Below, piece by piece: positions 33,347 to 41,479 of a stretch of DNA of 64,000 nt. The notes beneath the pieces are model-generated. The model searched no databases, was not told the DNA's origin, and saw only the letters and a program-made list of their open reading frames with translations. Every line of letters begins with the position of its first letter. Within the stretch, counting starts at the first letter, position 1. The position numbers were made by a program, and so were the translations under genes. The DNA is from Myxococcus stipitatus DSM 14675 (lineage in GTDB: Bacteria; Myxococcota; Myxococcia; Myxococcales; Myxococcaceae): the NCBI RefSeq assembly GCF_000331735.1, contig NC_020126.1:1116001-1180000 (forward strand). The letters run 5' to 3'.

Positions 33347-34669
33347 ATGGTGGGCTCCTTCATGCTCCGACATCTCCCGTGGCTGTTCCTGGCTTGTGTC
33401 CCCGCCGTGGCGTTCGCGCAGACTCCCGTGAAGGAGTCCTGGGTCGTGACGACGGACCTGTGGGGCACGCCGCTGTACCAGGGCCTGACGCTGGAGCGGA
33501 CGGGCAAGCGGTTGGGTGGGGAGCTCGACGGAGATGGGGTGGAGGGCGAGCGCACGGGCAGCGACCTTCGCTTCGTCGTCACCGACTCGAACAAGGTCCA
33601 GTCGAGCTACACGGGCAAGGTGAGCGGTGACACGCTTCGGGGCATCGCGGACATGCCCGACACGAACAATCCGAAGACTCGTGTGAAGCATGCCTTCACC
33701 GCTCGGCGGATTCCCGAGCGCCCCGCCGGAGCGCCGCGCCGGCACGACTTCAAGCCGACGACCTGGTCGAACGAGTTCTCCGCGAGCCGCGCGCCGGTCC
33801 TCACGCTCTGGTCGGGTGACACGCTGAAGACGACCACGCTCGATTCAGGGGGCGTGGATGAGCACGGCGTCACGCAGGCGCTCTTCGGCAATCCGCAGAC
33901 AGGGCCGTTCTTCATCGCCGATGCGCGCCCCGGGGACATGCTGGTCATCCATCTGAAGCGCCTGAAGTTGAACCGGCGTCATGCGGACAGCCTGGACAGC
34001 ATCGTCGGGCGGGCGCTCACGCCTGCGCTGGCCGCGAAGGCGACGGAGCTGGGGAAGCCCGTGCGCTGGACGCTGGACTTGGAGCGAGGTGTCGCGAGCC
34101 CCGAGTCACCGACGGAGCGGCTCAAGGACTTCACGGTGCCGTTGAGGCCCATGCTCGGAGGGCTCGCGGTGGCGCCGGGCTTCGGTCTGCCTGCCTTCTC
34201 GACGGGGGACACGGGGCGCTTCGGCGGGAACATGGACTTCAACGAGGTGGTGGAGGGGAACACCGTCTCCCTCCCTGTCTTCCAGCCTGGGGCGCTGCTC
34301 TACTTCGGGGACGCCCATGCCGCGCAGGGCGATGGGGAGACGTCGCAGTACGCGCTGGAGACCTCCATGGAGGTCGAGCTCACCGTGGAGGTGGTGCGCG
34401 GCAAGGCGCCGTCGATGCCTCGAGTGGAGTCTCCCACGCACCTGATGGTTCTCGGGCAGGCGGGCTCGCTGGATGACGCGCTGCGCTCGGCGACGAGCGG
34501 CATGACGCAGTGGCTGGAGCAGGACTACGGGCTGACGCTCTCGGAGAGCGCGCAGGTGTTGGGCAGCAGTGTGCAGTACGTCGTCGCCAATCTGGCGGGG
34601 CGCAGCGTCGGAGTCGTCGCGAAGCTCGACAAGGCGCGGCTGGCGAAGCTGCGGCGAGGGGAGAAGTAG
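33347..34669 (+). CDS. Exported acetamidase/formamidase-family protein
   Basis: 440 residues with a signal peptide (MLRHLPWLFLACVPAVAFAQ) after a short N-terminal extension. Residues about 25-130 form an additional beta-rich domain. From about 150 onward the protein follows the acetamidase/formamidase fold: FGNPQTGPFFIADARPGDMLVIHLKRLKLNR, LGGLAVAPGF, FGGNMDFNEVVEGNTVSLPVFQPGALLYFGDAHAAQGDGE. The metal-site histidine and acids sit in GDAHAAQGDGE. Family members hydrolyse short amides to ammonia. Export is unusual for them and suggests attack on external amides. A second ATG at 33362 is possible and would start exactly at the signal peptide. Confidence 0.83.
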   Translation: MVGSFMLRHLPWLFLACVPAVAFAQTPVKESWVVTTDLWGTPLYQGLTLERTGKRLGGELDGDGVEGERTGSDLRFVVTDSNKVQSSYTGKVSGDTLRGIADMPDTNNPKTRVKHAFTARRIPERPAGAPRRHDFKPTTWSNEFSASRAPVLTLWSGDTLKTTTLDSGGVDEHGVTQALFGNPQTGPFFIADARPGDMLVIHLKRLKLNRRHADSLDSIVGRALTPALAAKATELGKPVRWTLDLERGVASPESPTERLKDFTVPLRPMLGGLAVAPGFGLPAFSTGDTGRFGGNMDFNEVVEGNTVSLPVFQPGALLYFGDAHAAQGDGETSQYALETSMEVELTVEVVRGKAPSMPRVESPTHLMVLGQAGSLDDALRSATSGMTQWLEQDYGLTLSESAQVLGSSVQYVVANLAGRSVGVVAKLDKARLAKLRRGEK

Positions 34670-34678
34670 GGCGTTCGC

Positions 34679-34691
34679 GGCAAGGCTTGCC
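34679..34691. promoter_or_regulatory. Palindrome GGCAAGGCTTGCC between the acetamidase and hydrolase genes
   Basis: Perfect 6+1+6 inverted repeat, 10 bp after the acetamidase stop and 31 bp before the hydrolase start. It matches the core of the palindromes at 15708 and 23654. A GC-rich CCCCGGAGGCGGGG follows directly and could form a hairpin, so termination is an alternative reading. Confidence 0.35.
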
Positions 34692-34722
34692 CCGGAGGCG
34701 GGGCTGTCCTCAGGATGCGCGC

Positions 34723-35529
34723 ATGTCCTCTCTGTGGGTCCTCGACGAGCCGTCTCCCGCTCCTGACGCACGCATCGCCTATGGCCCGGGGCCCCATCAC
34801 TTCGGAGAGCTGCGGCTTCCTTCGGGCCCTGGGCCGCACCCGGTGGTGGTCGTCGTCCATGGGGGATTCTGGCGCGCGAAATATGACCTCACGTACATGG
34901 GGCATGCGTGCGCCGCGCTGACGGCGAGCGGCTTCGCGACGTGGAGCCTGGAGTACCGCCGCATTGGCCATGAGGGCGGAGGCTTTCCGGGCACGTTCGA
35001 GGATGTGTCGCTTGGCGCGGACCATCTGCGTGCCCTCGCGGGGGCACATTCCTTGGACCTCTCGCGCGTGGTCTTCACGGGGCATTCCGCGGGAGGTCAT
35101 CTCGCGCTGTGGCTGGGGGCGAGGCATCGGCTGCCGGCGCGTGGAGCATTGTGTCGCGGCAATCCGTTGCGGCCTCGCGGGGTCGTGGCGCTGGCGGCCG
35201 TGTCGCATCTGCCGCGCGCGTTCGAGCTGCGATTGAGCGACTGCGTCGTGGAGTCCTTCATGGGAGGCACGCCCGAGGCCCTCGCGGCGTCCTATTCGCT
35301 GGCCTCACCCTCCGCGCTCCAGCCGCTGGGCCTGCCGCAGGTGCTCATCCACGGCGTCGAGGACGACACGGTTCCGGTGGCGATGAGCGAGGACTTCTGC
35401 GCCCGGGGCCGTTCGCTCGGGGATGCCGTGAGCACGGTGAGCCTGGCGGGGGCGGGGCACTTCGAGGTGGTCGACCCGCGCTCTCGGGAGTGGCCTCGTG
35501 TGGTGGAGGCCATCCGCTCGCTGATGTGA
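34723..35529 (+). CDS. Alpha/beta hydrolase, candidate arylformamidase-type
   Basis: 268-residue serine hydrolase without signal peptide. The oxyanion-hole motif is HGGFWRAKYD (about 45), the nucleophile elbow GHSAGGH (Ser about 122), the acid EDDTVP and the catalytic His GHFEVV. HGG-(F/W)-W followed by GHSAG(G/A)H is the pattern of the esterase/lipase-like family that includes AFMID-type kynurenine formamidases. The window has a kynurenine degradation operon 6 kb away that lacks a formamidase, which makes this a candidate, but a general peptidase or esterase function is equally compatible. The ATG has AGGA 8 nt upstream. Confidence 0.8.
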   Translation: MSSLWVLDEPSPAPDARIAYGPGPHHFGELRLPSGPGPHPVVVVVHGGFWRAKYDLTYMGHACAALTASGFATWSLEYRRIGHEGGGFPGTFEDVSLGADHLRALAGAHSLDLSRVVFTGHSAGGHLALWLGARHRLPARGALCRGNPLRPRGVVALAAVSHLPRAFELRLSDCVVESFMGGTPEALAASYSLASPSALQPLGLPQVLIHGVEDDTVPVAMSEDFCARGRSLGDAVSTVSLAGAGHFEVVDPRSREWPRVVEAIRSLM

Positions 35530-35948
35530 CTCCCTGCGTGGTGCCGTGAGTCATGGCTGGAGTCGACTCACCCCCACGCCGCGACCGGCTCAACGGCTGG
35601 ATGACACGCCATCCATGCTCGGCTCGGCCGCGGGCGCCCGAGAGTCCCAGACAGCCCTTCCGATACGGCCGACGTCGCTCCCGAAACGCAACGCCAGACT
35701 TCGAGGGCGTTCGAGACACCTCGTCGAAGAGCGGCTCGCGGACAGGGAAACAACGGGCTCTACCTTCGACAAACCTTCGAGAACCATCGGGTAGCTTGGA
35801 CGCAGCGGGCTTCCGGCTCGCGGAGACGCATGGCCCGCGGGTTCGTGCGTCCCCTGATGAGTCACCCTCGGGACCCATGGGCGAAAGGGGGCGTGCTCGC
35901 CATCTTGCGGCGCGCGGAAGAAAAACTCTCCGCGAGAAGGTCCTGCTC
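35530..35948. other. Gene-free leader region upstream of the tryptophanase-family gene
   Basis: 419 bp. The downstream frame is open through most of it, but codon choice and composition (Arg/Ser/Pro-rich, no conserved pattern) do not look like protein, and the family start is clear at 35949. I searched for a TnaC-type leader peptide (Trp, then Pro before a stop) and did not find one. No other structure was noticed. Confidence 0.4.
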
Positions 35949-37343
35949 ATGAAACCACGCCTCATGCCGGAGCCCTTTCGCTCCAAGATGATCGAGCCCT
36001 TGTCGCTGCCCTGTCGTTCGACGCGCGAGGCCGTCCTGAAAACCAGCCAGTACAACATGTTCCAGCTCAAGAGCCGGGACGTCTATCTGGACTTGCTGAC
36101 GGACTCCGGCACGGGGGCCATGAGCAAGGAGCAGTGGGCGGCGATGATGAATGGCGACGAGGCCTATGCTGGCGCGAACAGCTTCTTCAACCTGAAGAAG
36201 GCCGTCCAGGAGCTGCTCGGGTTCGACCACGTGATTCCCACGCACCAGGGGCGCGGCGCGGAGCACGTGGTCTTCGGCTCGCTCGCCCAGCCCGGGGATG
36301 TCATCCCCATGAACATGCCCTTCGATACAACCCGGGCCCATATCTTCCACGCCGGGGCCCGGCCCCTCAGTTGCGTGGTGGACGAGGCCTTCCAGCCTGG
36401 GCTGGATGCTCCGTTCAAGGGCAACGTCGACCTGGGAAAGCTGGAGCTGGTGCTCGCGCAGCATCCGCGTCAGCGCATCCCGCTCATCATGGTCACCGTC
36501 ACCAACAACTCGGGCGGCGGCCAGCCGGTCAGTCTGGAGAATCTCCAGGCCTGCGCCAGGATGGCCCGTGCGCGCGGCATCCCCCTGTTCCTGGACGCCG
36601 CGCGCATGGCGGAGAACGCCTGGTTCATCCAGCAGCGCGAGCCGTCCTGCAAAGACCTGAGCTGCGCCCAGATTCTCCGGCGGATGATGGACTGCGCGGA
36701 CGCCATCACCGTGAGTTGCAAGAAGGACGCGCTCGTGAACATCGGCGGCCTGGTGGCCACGCGCACGGAGGCGCTCTACTACCAGCTCGCTCCCAGGACC
36801 ATCCTGTTCGAGGGATACCTGAGCTATGGCGGCCTCGCCGGGAGGGACTTGGAGGCCCTGGCGTGCGGACTCCGGGAGATGGTGGACGAGGAGTATCTGG
36901 CCCACCGGGTGGCGCAGGTGGGCTACCTGGGAGACCAGCTGAGCGAGGTGGGGGTCCCCGTCCTGCGCCCCGTGGGTGGCCACGCCGTCTTCATCGACGC
37001 CAGCGCGTTCTTGCCGCACATCCCGCGGAGGTACTACCCGGCCGACGTGCTGAGTATCGAGGTGTATCGCGAGGGCGCCATCCGAGGCGTGGGGCTCGGC
37101 GCCCTGGCGTTCGAGGAGACGGACCTCTCCACGGGCGAGAAGATACCTCCTCAACTGGAGCTGTACCGGCTCGCCGTGCCACGGCGTGCCTATTCGAACC
37201 ACCACATGGACTACGTGGCCCAGATGGTGGCCGCCGTGTACCAACGGAGGAACTCCATCCGCTACGGTCTGAAGCTCGCGCGGGAGTCTCCGGTCCCCGG
37301 GCTCGCGCACTTCGTCGCCCAGCTGGAGCCGGTGGAGCTCTGA
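35949..37343 (+). CDS. tnaA: Tryptophanase / tyrosine phenol-lyase family PLP enzyme with altered catalytic Tyr
   Basis: 464-residue beta-eliminating lyase. Conserved PLP residues are present: Arg102 (THQGRGAE), Asp216 (FLDAARMAENA) and the Schiff-base Lys259 (SCKKD). Overall wording of the sequence is nearer tyrosine phenol-lyase (NIGGL, SYGGLAGRD, PVGGHAVF). Two substrate-pocket positions match tryptophanase: Asp126 in FDTTR (Thr in phenol-lyase) and Leu383 in GVGLG (Arg381 in phenol-lyase). The general-acid Tyr of both families (Tyr71/Tyr74, in NFYHL or SYYAL) is Phe80 here (SFFNL), so activity may be low or altered. The start at 35949 has GAGAAGG upstream. The symbol follows the pocket residues and is provisional. 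Confidence 0.85.
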   Translation: MKPRLMPEPFRSKMIEPLSLPCRSTREAVLKTSQYNMFQLKSRDVYLDLLTDSGTGAMSKEQWAAMMNGDEAYAGANSFFNLKKAVQELLGFDHVIPTHQGRGAEHVVFGSLAQPGDVIPMNMPFDTTRAHIFHAGARPLSCVVDEAFQPGLDAPFKGNVDLGKLELVLAQHPRQRIPLIMVTVTNNSGGGQPVSLENLQACARMARARGIPLFLDAARMAENAWFIQQREPSCKDLSCAQILRRMMDCADAITVSCKKDALVNIGGLVATRTEALYYQLAPRTILFEGYLSYGGLAGRDLEALACGLREMVDEEYLAHRVAQVGYLGDQLSEVGVPVLRPVGGHAVFIDASAFLPHIPRRYYPADVLSIEVYREGAIRGVGLGALAFEETDLSTGEKIPPQLELYRLAVPRRAYSNHHMDYVAQMVAAVYQRRNSIRYGLKLARESPVPGLAHFVAQLEPVEL

Positions 37344-37533
37344 GCGATGAGGGCACGCGCTGCGCGCTGCGGACCGAGCACGGGGGCCGCTGATTCGGGG
37401 CAGGAATCCTGGGCATGTCCGCCATGCAACGGCTCGGCATCCCGGAAGTCGACAGTGTGTGTGTCAGCACGGCCCGCGTCCGAACCGGGCCAGCCGCGTG
37501 AAGCAGAGTGGCCTCGCGGAACGGAGGATTCAA

Positions 37534-38298
37534 ATGACGCGAGGAACGAGTGGGTGGTCCTGGCTCATGGCCGTGGTTGTCCTCTCCGGAGTCGGTTGCA
37601 AGACGCTGTCGCGGATGGATGTCACGTTCGAGCAGGACGCGCTCGGGGCTGCGCCAGCCACCTATCCGGCGCCGAGCCCGCCGAACGATGTGCTGGCCTC
37701 CTATACGTCCACACAGACCACGTCCGTTGTCGTGGCCGACCCGGCGGGGGGACAGCGCCTTCGCATCACGCCGCAGCCCTCCTTCGTGAGTGCCCCCGAC
37801 TTCCGCAAGCGCGCCATCCTCGTCACCTCCGACGTGTTCACGGCTGGCGCGAGCATCCGCGGCCACCTGCGCGTTCGCATGGAGGGCCTGGGTCAGCTCC
37901 TCATCGGGTTGCGTGCGGTCAACGGCCCGAACATGAGTGACTTCCTGGGCGGCTTCTCGGTGGGGAACTACCAGGCGAGCACCACCCGCATCGAGCTCCT
38001 GAACCCGTTCACCGAGAACGGCATGGAGGGAAACTACCCGCTGTTCACCTCCGCTGGCGTCCTGGCCAGTGTTGCGGGCGGGCAAGTCGTGGACATTCAG
38101 TGGAGCCTCGACCAGGCCTCACGCTCGATTGCCGCCAGCGTTTCTGGCGGTCAGTCCGTGTCGACGACCTTCGCCGCGACGTCGAACGGTGTGGCCGTCA
38201 CACCGATTGAACGGCTCGGCCTGTGGATATGGCTGGGCAATCCCTCCTCGAACACGGCTGCCTTCGTCGACAACCTCTCTGTCGAGGAATACAAGTGA
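37534..38298 (+). CDS. Lipoprotein of unknown function
   Basis: 254 residues with lipobox VVLSGVGC (Cys about 21) then KTLSRMDVTFEQDALG. The body is beta-rich and resembles a jelly-roll or concanavalin-like domain (TFEQDALGAAPATYPAP near the start and WLGNPSSNTAAFVDNLSVEEY at the end). The closing AFVDNLSVEE is typical of carbohydrate-binding or LamG-type modules, but no ligand residues can be identified. The start is fixed by GGAGGA 5 nt upstream of 37534. The 190 bp before it shows no other gene. Convergent with the S41 protease, with an 11-bp gap and no clear terminator. Confidence 0.75.
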   Translation: MTRGTSGWSWLMAVVVLSGVGCKTLSRMDVTFEQDALGAAPATYPAPSPPNDVLASYTSTQTTSVVVADPAGGQRLRITPQPSFVSAPDFRKRAILVTSDVFTAGASIRGHLRVRMEGLGQLLIGLRAVNGPNMSDFLGGFSVGNYQASTTRIELLNPFTENGMEGNYPLFTSAGVLASVAGGQVVDIQWSLDQASRSIAASVSGGQSVSTTFAATSNGVAVTPIERLGLWIWLGNPSSNTAAFVDNLSVEEYK

Positions 38299-38309
38299 GT
38301 GTCTAGCGG

Positions 38310-40553
38310 TCACTCCCGGCGGGTAGACGTCGGCTGAGCGGGCTTCTCCTTCAGGATTTGGAGGGCGCGCTCCAGCAACTCATCCCGACCCGCGCGCAGG
38401 CCCGCGAGGGTGGGGCGCAGCTTCACGTGGGGCTCCAATCCCTTGCGCTGGAGCTGCCGCCCATCACCATGGCGGATGTTCGCTCCGGTGAAGGAGAAGC
38501 GAACCCCTCCGGGCAGCACCGCATGGGTGATGTCTCCATTGGCGCCCGCGGTCGGGCTGCCCACGAAGACCGTGTCCGCCGTGGCCTCCAACATCAGGCC
38601 GGTGTGCTCGGCCTGGCTCATGGTGCGCGTATCAATCAGCGTGACGGTGCGCCCTTGATACTTGAAGGGGGCATTCGGGGAGGCATGGCTCGTGTTCTTC
38701 AGCCAGCCGGAGTGCAGCCCGCCCACGAAGGGAGACTCCCCGAGGGCGAACGGTCGCGAGCCCTTCACGTCGAGATAGGGCGCGAGCGCCCACAGGCTCC
38801 CGCGTGGGTAGTTGCGCAGGTCGAACACGATGCCCCGGGTGTCCTTGAGCTTCTCGAACAGGGCGGGCACCTGCCAGGCTTCCAGCAAGGCGAAGTCGAC
38901 GAGGCCGATGTTCCCATCCAGCAGCTGGAAGGCCTCCTTGCGCGACGAAGGGGGAAACCCCAGCCCCTGCCGATAGGTGACCTTCACCTCCTTGACCCCC
39001 TTCGCATCACGCACGGTGAGACGCGCCTCGGAGCCATCGGGCCCCGCGAGCGCGCGTCGCAGCGTGACGTGCCGATGGAAGTCAGGCGTCGAGGCCGACG
39101 TGTAGGGGGCGAACTTGCGCGCCCGCTCATCGATGGGCTCCCCGTTGACCTTCTCGATGATGTCGCCCACCGCGAGCCCCGGCATGCTCTCCGGGACGAA
39201 CACGTCCAGCACGACCGCCTTGCCGTCGATGTCCGTCACCCAGACCGGCGCGCTGACGCCGAAGAACCGCTGGAGCTCGGGGTGTCCTCTCACGTGGACA
39301 TGGCCGTCTCGCAACCAGGTGCCCGCCTCGGCCAGCGCGAGGACGTACTCGGTGGCGTTTCGGGTCTTCTCCATCTTCTCGAGGAGCTCCGGCAGGCGTG
39401 ACTCCCAGGGCCGGTCCATCAAGTCGGGGTAGGCGAAGAAGGAGTCCACCGCTGTCCACAACTTGGCCCCAGCCAGGATGCGCAGCTCGCGGGACGGGTA
39501 GAGCGCCTCGGGGTAGGCCGGCTCCGGACGCCAGGTGGCGAGCGGCCGAGGCGTCCTGGCGGGGAGGCTTCCTCGCTTGGGAGGACGTGTCGCGAGCGCG
39601 AGGGCCTGTCTCATCCCTTCATCGGGCCCGTCCATGCGGACGCGGACGGGGCGCGCCAGGTCCGCGGAGAGCGGGAGCACCGGCTCGTTGCTGCTCATCA
39701 GCGCGCGATAGCCTTCGCCCAGGGGGAGCGGAATCTGGAGGTTGATGGAGGAGTCGTCGAGCGGGCCCTCCGTGACGAGGAGCGCCTTGCCTTGCGCCTG
39801 CAACGCGAGGACGGATAGGTCGAGGGCCGTGCTCGGGTCGACGAGGAAGACGAGCAGGGCGGGCTTCTTGCCTGGAGTGCCCGTGATGAGGGAGCTGGCG
39901 GAGACGAGGAAGTGGGTGTCATGGACGCTCTGCTCACCGTCCTGGGGCTTCAGTCCCATGTGCGCCACCTCGCGCATGCCGGGCACGCTCAGCTCGCCCT
40001 CGATGAAGTGGGGCAGCAGCGCGGGCAGCACCCACGGGAGGCCGTAGCGCGTGAGTCCGCGCATGCGAAGGTCCAGCACCACCGCGCGAGCCTTCGCCGC
40101 GTCCGCGTCGACTGACTGCTCCAGCTCAGCCCAAGCGGACTGGGCCTCGGGGCCCAGCAGGTTGCGCAGGTCGAGCACGAGGACGTCCTTCTCCCAGCTC
40201 TTGAGCGCGCGCAGCGTGGGAGGAGGAATGGAGGTGGCGGGAGGTGTCTCGGGCTCCACCAGCGTGGCCGGGTCTCCGAGCGCCGCGAGCATCCCTTGGA
40301 CGGCCGCGGCATAGGACTGGGCATCCTTCGCCGCTTCGACCTTGGGCAGCGCAGCGAGGAACGCCGCGTCCCATTCGGCGGGCTTGGAGAGGGCTTGCGG
40401 ATGGCGGAAGCGAACAGTGCCCCAGAGCTTCACGAGCTGGATTCGCCGCTCGGCGGAGCGGGCCTCAGGGGCCTGTTGCGCCAGCCCGCGCGAAGGCAGG
40501 TTGGTGATGGCAAACAGCAGCACGGCGACCCAGGAAAGGTGTCCTCGCCTCAT
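38310..40553 (-). CDS. Exported S41-family (tail-specific) serine protease with PDZ
   Basis: 747 residues, signal peptide MRRGHLSWVAVLLFAITNLPSRGLAQ. The N-terminal half (about 30-330) is a diverged copy of the S41 core. The C-terminal half contains a PDZ domain (VLDVFVPESMPGLAVGDIIEKVNGEPI, about 440-470) and the catalytic core: GIVFDLRNYPRGS, then TMSQAEHTGLMLE with the candidate Ser, and VGSPTAGANGDITHAVLPGG. The Lys of the usual Ser-Lys dyad is not obvious. GGAGGT precedes the ATG. The two-half layout suggests an internal duplication in which the first copy may be inactive. No operon partner. Confidence 0.82.
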   Translation of the reverse strand: MRRGHLSWVAVLLFAITNLPSRGLAQQAPEARSAERRIQLVKLWGTVRFRHPQALSKPAEWDAAFLAALPKVEAAKDAQSYAAAVQGMLAALGDPATLVEPETPPATSIPPPTLRALKSWEKDVLVLDLRNLLGPEAQSAWAELEQSVDADAAKARAVVLDLRMRGLTRYGLPWVLPALLPHFIEGELSVPGMREVAHMGLKPQDGEQSVHDTHFLVSASSLITGTPGKKPALLVFLVDPSTALDLSVLALQAQGKALLVTEGPLDDSSINLQIPLPLGEGYRALMSSNEPVLPLSADLARPVRVRMDGPDEGMRQALALATRPPKRGSLPARTPRPLATWRPEPAYPEALYPSRELRILAGAKLWTAVDSFFAYPDLMDRPWESRLPELLEKMEKTRNATEYVLALAEAGTWLRDGHVHVRGHPELQRFFGVSAPVWVTDIDGKAVVLDVFVPESMPGLAVGDIIEKVNGEPIDERARKFAPYTSASTPDFHRHVTLRRALAGPDGSEARLTVRDAKGVKEVKVTYRQGLGFPPSSRKEAFQLLDGNIGLVDFALLEAWQVPALFEKLKDTRGIVFDLRNYPRGSLWALAPYLDVKGSRPFALGESPFVGGLHSGWLKNTSHASPNAPFKYQGRTVTLIDTRTMSQAEHTGLMLEATADTVFVGSPTAGANGDITHAVLPGGVRFSFTGANIRHGDGRQLQRKGLEPHVKLRPTLAGLRAGRDELLERALQILKEKPAQPTSTRRE

Positions 40554-40741
40554 GGTGCTGACCTCCGCGACGGTGGAGCGGAGTGCCCGTGGCTTCGGAG
40601 CCTCCGCACACGAACTGCCGGAGTCCGAGACACTATCCCAAACATCCTCGCGGATGAGGTCCGCTCATGCAGACCCCATGCGTCACGAGCCCTGCCGCGA
40701 GCACGCGGGGCCTCGGGTGGAGGCCCTCGCGCCTGTGTCGC

Positions 40742-41479
40742 TCAGAACCCGCGCTGCGCTCCACCGTCGACGCAGATGGACTGGCCGGTGACGTAGGACG
40801 CCTGCTCGGACGACAGGAACGCCACCAGCGCGGCCAGCTCCTCCGGACGGCCCAGTCGGCGCGCGGGAATCTGCGGCGCCACCTTCTCGTCCGTGAGCCC
40901 CAGCTCCGTCATCCGCTCCGTCGCGTGGTAGCCCGGCAGCACCGCGTTCACCGTGACGCCGTGCTGCGCCACCTCGTTGCTCACCGTCTTCACCAACCCG
41001 AGCAACCCCGCGCGCAAGCCATTGGACACCGTGAGGTTCGCCATCGCCTCACGCGCCGCCAGCGACGTCACCAGCACGATGCGACCCCACTTCCGCTCCC
41101 GCATCCCCGGCAGCGCCGCCTGCATCCCATCCACCGCCGCCATCCACAGGCTCTGGAAGCCGAGCTGCCACTGCTCCGCCGTCAGCGCCTCGAACGGCCC
41201 CGCCGGAGGCCCGCCCGTGTTCACCACGAGCACATCCACACCACCCAGCTTCGCCGCCACCTCGTCCACCAGCCGCCGCGCCGCACCCGGCTGCGTCAGG
41301 TCACACGGCACCGCCAGCGCCGCGCCCAGCGACTTCGCCGCCTTCTCCAGCTTGTCGCCACCGCGCGAGCAGATGGCCACCGTCGCGCCTTCCCTCACCA
41401 GCGCCTGCGCCGTCGCGTAGCCCAGTCCCGCCGACGCGCCCATGACGAGCGCGCGCTTACCCTTCAGTCCGAAATCCAT
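40742..41479 (-). CDS. Atypical short-chain dehydrogenase (SxxxR active site), last gene of kynurenine operon
   Basis: 245-residue SDR. The cofactor motif GASAGLGYA (15-22), NTGG at 87-90 (normally NNAG) and the catalytic-type Ser139 (VTSLAARE) are visible. At the place of the invariant YxxxK the sequence reads S152-N-G-L-R156, so both catalytic Tyr and Lys are replaced. A subgroup of SDR proteins with this Ser/Arg variant exists, and its chemistry is unclear. The gene overlaps kmo by 23 bp, as expected for the end of the same transcript. A role in the kynurenine route is implied only by position. Convergent side: 188 bp gap to the S41 protease promoter, nothing seen. Confidence 0.82.
   Translation of the reverse strand: MDFGLKGKRALVMGASAGLGYATAQALVREGATVAICSRGGDKLEKAAKSLGAALAVPCDLTQPGAARRLVDEVAAKLGGVDVLVVNTGGPPAGPFEALTAEQWQLGFQSLWMAAVDGMQAALPGMRERKWGRIVLVTSLAAREAMANLTVSNGLRAGLLGLVKTVSNEVAQHGVTVNAVLPGYHATERMTELGLTDEKVAPQIPARRLGRPEELAALVAFLSSEQASYVTGQSICVDGGAQRGF

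Noticed and set aside
35530..35948. TnaC-type leader peptide before the tryptophanase-family gene
   Set aside because: No short frame with a Trp codon followed by a terminal Pro was found.
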